The position numbers and the translations under genes are program-made. This document shows, piece after piece, positions 58,861 to 64,000 of a DNA stretch of 64,000 nucleotides. The stretch covers positions 186,001 through 250,000 of the forward strand of contig CAVWTN010000002.1 of NCBI GenBank assembly GCA_963757945.1, given 5' to 3'. How positions within the stretch are numbered: the stretch's first letter is position 1; the number at the start of each line of letters is the position of its first letter. The notes below the pieces were generated by a model. That model searched no databases and had not been told where the DNA came from. It saw nothing but the letters and a program-made list of their open reading frames with translations. The DNA comes from CAVWTN01 sp963757945 (GTDB lineage: Bacteria > Vulcanimicrobiota > Vulcanimicrobiia > Vulcanimicrobiales > Vulcanimicrobiaceae).

Positions 58861-59918
58861 TTCACCGCTGCGACGTCCGCTTCGGTGACGGGGCCCGCTT
58901 TGTTGCCCCACGCGGAGCGGATGTAGGTCGCAACCGCGGCGATGTCACCCGCCGAGAGCTGCCCTTTCCAAGAGGGCATCATGTTTCGGCCGTGCGAGAT
59001 CGTCGCGAGCAGATCCTTGGGATCGGCCGCGATCACGTGCGCGTTCCCGGCGAGCGCGGGAAACATGCCGCCTTGCCCGCCGCCGCCGTTCGCCTTGTGG
59101 CATGCGACGCAGCGCGCGGTGTAGATCGACGCTCCGACGACGGTCGAAACGGATGGACCGGCCGCCGCGACCTCCTGCTCGGTCACCGGGGAGGCCTTGT
59201 TCCCCCAGGCGGAACGGACGTAGGTCGCGACGGCCGCGATGTCCGCGTTCGAAAGCTGCCCCTTCCACGTCGGCATCTGGCCGTTGTAGAACATCCCGTT
59301 GACGTTGATGTTGCCGGACTTCCCATTGACGATCGTCGCGATCATCTCTTTCGGATCGGCGGCGACGATCCGCGGGTTCCGCGCGAGCGGCGGATATGCG
59401 GTCGAGCCTTCGCCGTTGCGCTGATGGCAGATCACGCATTTCGCAACGAAGATGCCGGCGCCGCTCTGCGCGCTCGGGTTCGCCGAGAGCGAAACTTGGT
59501 CTTCGTTCACGAGCGCGGCCTTGTTCGTCCAGGCCGAGCGAATGTAGGTCAGAACGGCCGCGATCTCCGCGTTCGACAGTTGGCCGCGCCAGGCCGGCAT
59601 CGCGCCGCCGTAGGTCTTCCCGCCGACCTCGATCGGGCCGCTCCGGCCGTTCAGCACGATCCCGATCAGCTCCGACGTATCGGCTGCGGTGACGGCGTCG
59701 TTCCCGGCGAGCGGCGGATACGGTCCGCCGCCCAACCCGTTCGCTTGATGGCAGGCCGCGCACTTCGTGGAGAAGATCGCCTTGCCGTCAGGGGCGGCCG
59801 CCGGCGCGGCGGCGGTTGCCGCTACTGCTGCCGGGGGGAGAAAGGACGCCGGTTGGATCGACGAGACGGCGGCGGCGAAGATCCCGGCAACGAGCACGAA
59901 GGTGAGCTGACGACGCAC
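58857..59918 (-). CDS. Three-haem cytochrome c made of tandem domains
   Basis: 353 residues from the GTG at 59918, with GGGAG 7 bases upstream and a signal peptide (LTFVLVAGIFAAAVSS) after it. Three CxxCH haem sites lie in three repeats of about 100 residues: CAACHQANG, CVICHQRNG and CVACHKANG. Each repeat ends in a methionine-ligand MP-W-GQLS-x-IAAV-TY-RSAW-NK motif. It resembles electron carriers feeding cytochrome oxidases or alcohol/aldehyde dehydrogenase subunits. The repeats are so alike that recent internal duplication is likely. It is cotranslated with the beta-lactamase-like gene. Confidence 0.88.
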   Translation of the reverse strand: MRRQLTFVLVAGIFAAAVSSIQPASFLPPAAVAATAAAPAAAPDGKAIFSTKCAACHQANGLGGGPYPPLAGNDAVTAADTSELIGIVLNGRSGPIEVGGKTYGGAMPAWRGQLSNAEIAAVLTYIRSAWTNKAALVNEDQVSLSANPSAQSGAGIFVAKCVICHQRNGEGSTAYPPLARNPRIVAADPKEMIATIVNGKSGNINVNGMFYNGQMPTWKGQLSNADIAAVATYVRSAWGNKASPVTEQEVAAAGPSVSTVVGASIYTARCVACHKANGGGGQGGMFPALAGNAHVIAADPKDLLATISHGRNMMPSWKGQLSAGDIAAVATYIRSAWGNKAGPVTEADVAAVK

Positions 59919-60043
59919 GTAGAGACTCCCGGCAGGTCCGTGGGACTTCTCCCTACCCCGCGGCGGCACGACCTCCCTTCGGCCAGCCTCGTTCAGCCGT
60001 TCGGGTCTCCTTCACCGGAATCTGCCGCGTCTCGCGACCGCGC

Positions 60044-60463
60044 CTAAGGACGAAGCGTGACGATGAGCGCCCCGGCGACCATCAAGCCGGCGCCCGCGAG
60101 AACCTGCGGGCTCACCGGCTCGCGCAGCACGATGACGCTCAGAAGGATCGTCAGAGCCAGCGAGAGTTTGTCGACGGTCGCGACGCGGGCGACCGGCCCG
60201 ATCTTCAGTGCGTAGAAGTAAAACAGCCACGAGAGGCCGGTGGCCAAGCCCGAAAGCCCGAGGAACAGCCACGTCCTGCGCCCGAGGCCTCCGACGTCGC
60301 CGAGATGCCCCTGGCCTGCGACGATCGCCCACGCGAACACGAGGACGACCGTCGTGCGCACGGCGGTCGCAACGTTCGAGTTGACGCCCTCGATGCCGAT
60401 CTTCGCGAGGATCGCCGTGGCCGCAGCAAACAGCGCGGAGAGGAGCGCGGGCCAAATCCACAT
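60044..60463 (-). CDS. EamA-family small membrane protein (DMT superfamily)
   Basis: 139 residues from the ATG at 60463, five membrane helices. WPALLSALFAAATAILAKIG and GLSWLFYFYALKIGPVARVA then LSVIVLREPVSPQVLAGAGL match a single EamA domain; full-length DMT exporters have two. One-domain proteins must pair to form a transporter. Substrate unknown. It is divergent from the SPFH gene. Confidence 0.82.
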   Translation of the reverse strand: MWIWPALLSALFAAATAILAKIGIEGVNSNVATAVRTTVVLVFAWAIVAGQGHLGDVGGLGRRTWLFLGLSGLATGLSWLFYFYALKIGPVARVATVDKLSLALTILLSVIVLREPVSPQVLAGAGLMVAGALIVTLRP

Positions 60464-60636
60464 GCCGTGATTCCACCTTTTCGAAGCGGTAAAGCACCCG
60501 TTCCGCGGAACCTTCGCCGCGAGGCCGAGTAGGCTTCCGAGGGCGGGCTCTTCCAATGGTCAGGTAGCCGAGGGATCCGGCCGATAACGGATTGGGGAGC
60601 GACGTCCGATGCCGCATCCGCGTGAGGGACCGACCG

Positions 60637-61764
60637 ATGGGTTTTTTCGCAGACAAGTTCTTGGGTGAAGTTCGCCGCGAATTCATCGCGCGGCCCGATG
60701 CCTCCAAGGGGCAGATCGTTTACAAGTGGCCCGATACGACCATCCGCAAGTTCACGCAACTGACGGTCGAAGCCGACGAGCTCGCGGTCTTCTTCCGCGA
60801 CGGCCGCGTGGTGGGGACGTTCCCGCCCGGGCGGTACACGCTCGATAGCACGCAGATTCCGTTCTTGGGCATGCTCGTCGACGCTGCGTCCGGCGGCAAC
60901 ATGTTCAAGACCGAGGTCTACTTCATCGGGACCCATGAGTTCCCGAACCTCCCGTTCGGCGGCGTCGTCGACAACGTCGTCGATGCGGAGACCTCGCTCG
61001 CCGTCGGTCTGCGCGTCTACGGCGACTACGCGCTCAAAGTCGTCGACCCGCAGGCCCTGATCGTCAACTTGGTCGGGTCGCAGAATCTTTCGACGAACGA
61101 CCAGATCACCGATTGGCTGCGCGAGATGGTCCTCAAGACGTTACGCACCGACGTCGTCTCGCACATCACGGCAAACCAGTGGCCGATCCTCGGGATCGCG
61201 GCGCACACCGCGGAGATCGAAAGCGATACGCTCGCGGCCGTGCAGGAACACGTGAAGAGCTACGGCGTGCAGATCGCCCGCATGGGCAACTTCACGATCT
61301 CCCTCTCCGACGAGGATGCCGCGACCCTCAAGAACTATCGCCGCGACGTCAGCTACACGAAGCTCGCGGGCGGCTTCACGCAGTACGGCGCGGGCGCGGC
61401 GCTGCGCGGCATCGGCGAGGGCGCGGCCAAGGGCGAAAGCGGCGCCGGCAACGCGGCGCTCTTGGGCATCGGCGTCGGGCTCTCGAACCTCTTCGGAGCG
61501 GCGGCGCAATCGCCGGCGGCGCCGCCGCAGGCCCCGGCCCCGCCGCCCGCCGCCCCGGCGGCACCGCAAGCCGCGCCCGCGGCACCACAGGGCGCTCCGG
61601 TCGGGGCGGCGTGCGCGCAGTGCGGCACGGCGAGCCGGCCGGGCGCGAAATTCTGCGCCGAATGCGGCGCGCCGCTCGCTCCGGCGCCGGTGCACTGCTC
61701 CTCCTGCGGGACGGAGGCCGCGCCCGGCTCCAAGTTCTGCCCCGCCTGCGGCACGAAACTCTAA
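60637..61764 (+). CDS. SPFH/Band 7-domain protein with C-terminal zinc ribbons
   Basis: 375 residues from the ATG at 60637, preceded by GTGAGGGA. The N-terminal GQIVYKWPDTTIRKFTQLTV and the body (ETSLAVGLRVYGDYALKVVD, GVQIARMGNFTISLSDEDAA) match YdjI-type SPFH proteins related to a poxvirus core protein. A long Pro/Ala linker (305-335) leads to two Cys4 ribbons (CAQCG...CAECG and CSSCG...CPACG). No membrane helix. Such proteins form membrane-associated oligomeric platforms. The Tim44-like gene follows after 2 bases. Confidence 0.8.
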   Translation: MGFFADKFLGEVRREFIARPDASKGQIVYKWPDTTIRKFTQLTVEADELAVFFRDGRVVGTFPPGRYTLDSTQIPFLGMLVDAASGGNMFKTEVYFIGTHEFPNLPFGGVVDNVVDAETSLAVGLRVYGDYALKVVDPQALIVNLVGSQNLSTNDQITDWLREMVLKTLRTDVVSHITANQWPILGIAAHTAEIESDTLAAVQEHVKSYGVQIARMGNFTISLSDEDAATLKNYRRDVSYTKLAGGFTQYGAGAALRGIGEGAAKGESGAGNAALLGIGVGLSNLFGAAAQSPAAPPQAPAPPPAAPAAPQAAPAAPQGAPVGAACAQCGTASRPGAKFCAECGAPLAPAPVHCSSCGTEAAPGSKFCPACGTKL

Positions 61765-61766
61765 TC

Positions 61767-63350
61767 ATGCCGCGCCGCGCCGGGATCGAAGCTGCGCTCA
61801 TCGCAGGAATTGCCGCCGCGCTCCCCGCGGTGGCGCTCGCGCGCGGCGGCGGCGGCGGGCACGGCGGCGGCGGTGGGCACGGCGGCGGCGGAGGCTTTCA
61901 CTCCTCCGGCGGAAGCTTTCACTCCGGCGGCGGATCTTGGTCGGGCGGCTATCATTCGAGCGGCGGAGCCTGGTCGGGCGGCGGCGCCGCGGTCTCGCCC
62001 CTGACGATCCTGATCGTCCTCGTGATCCTCGCGACGCTCGCGATCGCGCTGTACTTGGTGTGGAAGGCGTTCGCCGGTCAGGGAAGCTCCGCCCGCGCGA
62101 GCGGCCCGGCTCTCGGCGGGGCGAGCCCGAGCGAAACGCCGCCGTACGCGGCGATCCCGGCCGCACCTGCGGCCGCCGACCCCGCGCTCGCGGCTTTGCG
62201 CGCAGCCGACCCGGATTTCGAAATGGAGACGTTCCTGCAGCGAGCGGAGATGGCGTTCTTTCTCGTCAAGCGGGCCTCCGAGCGGCGCGAGATCGCGGAT
62301 GGGCGCGCCTATCTTGCGCCCGAGCTCTTCGCCGCCTGGTCCGCCGACATCGGCAACCATCGCACCGCCGGCGAGCGCATCGTCTTCGAAAACCTCAACG
62401 TTCGCGGCATGCACCTCGAAGGGGTGCGCCACGATGCGAGCGGGGACGAGATCGCGATCCACTTCGACTACGTCGCGCGGTTGAAGAAAATCGCCGACGA
62501 CGGCCGGGTCCTTGCCGACGACGGCGAGGACAAACGCTACGGCGAGCGCTGGATCTTCGCGCGCGCCGCCGGAGCGAAGACCGTCGCTTCGGGCGGCGTG
62601 ACCGCGCAGAAATGCCCGAAATGCGGCGCCGAGTTGCGCATCGGCGAAACGGGGACCTGCGATTTCTGCGGCGCTCCGGTCGCAAGCGGCCGCTTCGATT
62701 GGACCGTGCAAAGCATCGTGCGGGCGCACTTCACCGGAGGCGCGGTGGGCGCTATCGAGGGAACGCAGGTTCTAGCGCCGGAGGCCGGCTTCGCGACGAT
62801 CCACGCCGCGGATCCCGCCTTCGACGAGCGCGCATTCGCCGAGCGCGCCGCACGCGCGTTCATGACGCTGCAGCAGGCGTGGGAGAACCGCGATCTCGAC
62901 ACCGCGCGCACGTTCCTGAGCCCGGGCTGTTATCTCGCGTGGAGCGCCCAACTCGAGCAGATGACGGCGGAGCACCGGCGCAACGTGCTCGAAGGGCTTC
63001 GCGTCGACGCGCTGACCCCGCTGAAGGTCATCCACGGCCGGGTCTACGACGACGTGACCGTGCGCATCGAGGCGACGTGCGCGGATTACGAAATCGACGA
63101 GACGACCGGAAAGATCGTTTTCGGCGACCGTACGCCGGCGCCGTTCGTGGAGTTTTGGACGTTCCAACGTTCCGTCGACGCGCGCAGCGGCGGCGCCGAT
63201 CTCCTGGACAAAAAGTGCCCGAATTGCGGCGCGCCGCTGCAGGTCAACGCGGTCGGAGAATGCCGCTACTGCAAGGTCGCGGTGACGAGCGGCAAATTCG
63301 ATTGGGTCCTCTCGCGGATCGAACAGGCCGAGGAGTACGCCGGGGTCTGA
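61767..63350 (+). CDS. Membrane protein with two Tim44-like domains and zinc ribbons
   Basis: 527 residues. Signal or first helix (LIAGIAAALPAVALA), a Gly/His/Ser-rich stretch (about 25-75, GGGGGHGGGGGHGG), a membrane helix (LTILIVLVILATLAIALYLV), then two copies of a Tim44-like domain (DPDFEMETFLQRAEMAFFLV and DPAFDERAFAERAARAFMTL as their starts), each followed by a Cys4 ribbon (CPKCGAEL...CDFCG; CPNCGAPL...CRYCK). The duplicated parts also share GRFDWTVQS / GKFDWVLSR endings. Function unknown; cotranslated with the SPFH gene, whose ribbons it mirrors. Confidence 0.8.
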   Translation: MPRRAGIEAALIAGIAAALPAVALARGGGGGHGGGGGHGGGGGFHSSGGSFHSGGGSWSGGYHSSGGAWSGGGAAVSPLTILIVLVILATLAIALYLVWKAFAGQGSSARASGPALGGASPSETPPYAAIPAAPAAADPALAALRAADPDFEMETFLQRAEMAFFLVKRASERREIADGRAYLAPELFAAWSADIGNHRTAGERIVFENLNVRGMHLEGVRHDASGDEIAIHFDYVARLKKIADDGRVLADDGEDKRYGERWIFARAAGAKTVASGGVTAQKCPKCGAELRIGETGTCDFCGAPVASGRFDWTVQSIVRAHFTGGAVGAIEGTQVLAPEAGFATIHAADPAFDERAFAERAARAFMTLQQAWENRDLDTARTFLSPGCYLAWSAQLEQMTAEHRRNVLEGLRVDALTPLKVIHGRVYDDVTVRIEATCADYEIDETTGKIVFGDRTPAPFVEFWTFQRSVDARSGGADLLDKKCPNCGAPLQVNAVGECRYCKVAVTSGKFDWVLSRIEQAEEYAGV

Positions 63351-63392
63351 GTTGCCGCGCCCGCAACACGAGGCGCCGGCGCGCCGGCTGCG

Positions 63393-63611
63393 CTACGGCA
63401 GATGGAAGAGTTTGACGAGCCCGATGACCGTGCCGAAGAACACGATCGTCGCGAACGTTGCGGCGACGACGTAGCGAAACGTTCCGGCAGCGTCGACCTT
63501 CGGGAACTCGAACGATCCGCGGATGACGGCTTCGCGGCGCTTCGGCGCGGCCTGGGGTTCGACGCCTCTAAGCCCCTCTAGAAAGGTGGCGAGATCCTTG
63601 TCAGACTTCAA
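63393..63611 (-). CDS. Small single-helix membrane protein
   Basis: 72 residues, unrecognised. A charged N-terminus (MKSDKDLATFLEGLRGVEPQ, KRREAV) is followed by one membrane helix (YVVAATFATIVFFGTVIGLV) and a short tail. The layout suggests a small membrane-anchored accessory protein. Supported by a clear open frame and hydrophobic profile only. Confidence 0.5.
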   Translation of the reverse strand: MKSDKDLATFLEGLRGVEPQAAPKRREAVIRGSFEFPKVDAAGTFRYVVAATFATIVFFGTVIGLVKLFHLP

Positions 63612-63755
63612 AATCGCATGCCTCGACGCAGATGCTTGATGCTGGTCGCAAGCATACCGGATCGCAGGTCTAGAGCACAGGACCGTTTGGTCCCAAGGCG
63701 GGCGCCATTGTCCCTGGTCCCATGGTCCTAGCCAAAAAGGGAGGGGGCTGCCGTT

Positions 63756-64000
63756 CTAGCTCCCGAGGTTCTTTATCCGCTCGGTAAGTTCGGCGTTCAA
63801 TTGATCCTTGATCGCCTGCGGATTCTTCAACATCGAGGCCATATTGTGCATCGCGACGAGAATGGCGATCTCTTGCACGGTCGGGTCCAGGGGTTCGTAC
63901 CGCGTCGGTAATGCGCCCCACATCGACTTCCACGCAGAGAGCGGCGACGTGAACAGCGACTGCAGTTCGGCGAATTGGGCCACCGGGTTGAATGGGTCGG
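63756..64000 (-). CDS. Hypothetical protein, N-terminus outside the window
   Basis: The frame stays open to the window edge (DPFNPVAQFAELQ precedes the GTG at 63983), so the gene probably starts upstream. The visible 81 residues are helical: SPLSAWKSMWGALPTRYEPL, VQEIAILVAMHNMASMLKNP, KDQLNAELTERIKNLGS. The amphipathic helices and small size would suit a phasin-like or scaffold protein, but I do not recognise it. Confidence 0.45.
   Translation of the reverse strand, partial: DPFNPVAQFAELQSLFTSPLSAWKSMWGALPTRYEPLDPTVQEIAILVAMHNMASMLKNPQAIKDQLNAELTERIKNLGS

Noticed and set aside
1..64000. tRNA, rRNA or CRISPR features
   Set aside because: Intergenic regions were read for T-loop signatures, rRNA segments and regular short repeats; none was found. 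A covariance-model search would be needed to exclude a divergent tRNA.

Overview
The window is 64 kb of dense, high-GC bacterial chromosome with short intergenic gaps, many 1-8 bp start/stop overlaps and no rRNA, tRNA, CRISPR array or insertion sequence that I could find. Gene order recalls Terrabacteria: topA-trmFO-hslV-hslU and def-fmt-rsmB are arranged as in Firmicutes, and fhaA-fhaB-PP2C-rodA as in the actinobacterial pstP operon. I cannot name the phylum from sequence alone. A high-GC aerobic lineage such as Eremiobacterota/Vulcanimicrobiota would fit, but that is a guess. A succinate dehydrogenase cytochrome b subunit and a three-haem cytochrome c imply a respiratory chain.

Layout. 0-8.8 kb: metabolic genes (sdhC end, trmO, PPK2, a GH130 glycosidase, trpB2, an alpha-methylacyl-CoA racemase), a lone ParS/MbcA-type antitoxin-like gene and a nested foldback DNA element. 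8.8-12.9 kb: an accessory patch with a predicted bacterial gasdermin followed directly by a clostripain-family (C11) cysteine protease, a divergent zinc metallopeptidase, a mazEF pair with a palindromic operator, and a secreted-protein gene broken by an amber codon. 12.9-28.9 kb: housekeeping genes (ROK kinase, GNAT, RodA/FtsW, PP2C and two FHA proteins, rsmB-fmt-def, hslU, an M20 peptidase, hslV, trmFO, topA) and a histone H1-like gene between a good promoter and a strong terminator. 28.9-39.9 kb: oppF-oppD, secG, dxs, a PAP2-like membrane protein, murI, an AMIN/amidase_3 cell-wall hydrolase, a GerMN protein, an MFS transporter, a DUF5069 gene and an unknown gene.

39.4-50.1 kb is a complete, tightly packed nitrogen-fixation cluster on the minus strand: nifH-nifI1-nifI2-nifD-nifK-ferredoxin-nifE-nifN-nifB-nifV, then an unknown gene. 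The two PII-like nifI genes between nifH and nifD, the long NifD and the short NifK place it with the clostridial/methanogen type of Mo-nitrogenase rather than the proteobacterial type. Divergent from it is an adrenodoxin-reductase-like ferredoxin-NADP reductase.

51.9-64 kb: a two-component system, infA (whose frame has no canonical start codon), an acetate/succinyl-CoA transferase, an alpha/beta hydrolase, a serine beta-lactamase-like protein coupled to the three-haem cytochrome c, a one-domain EamA protein, an SPFH/zinc-ribbon protein coupled to a duplicated Tim44-like protein, and two small unknown genes.

The candidate for an interesting system is the gasdermin plus C11 protease pair, with a metallopeptidase divergent from it. 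The nif cluster is the clearest multi-gene pathway.
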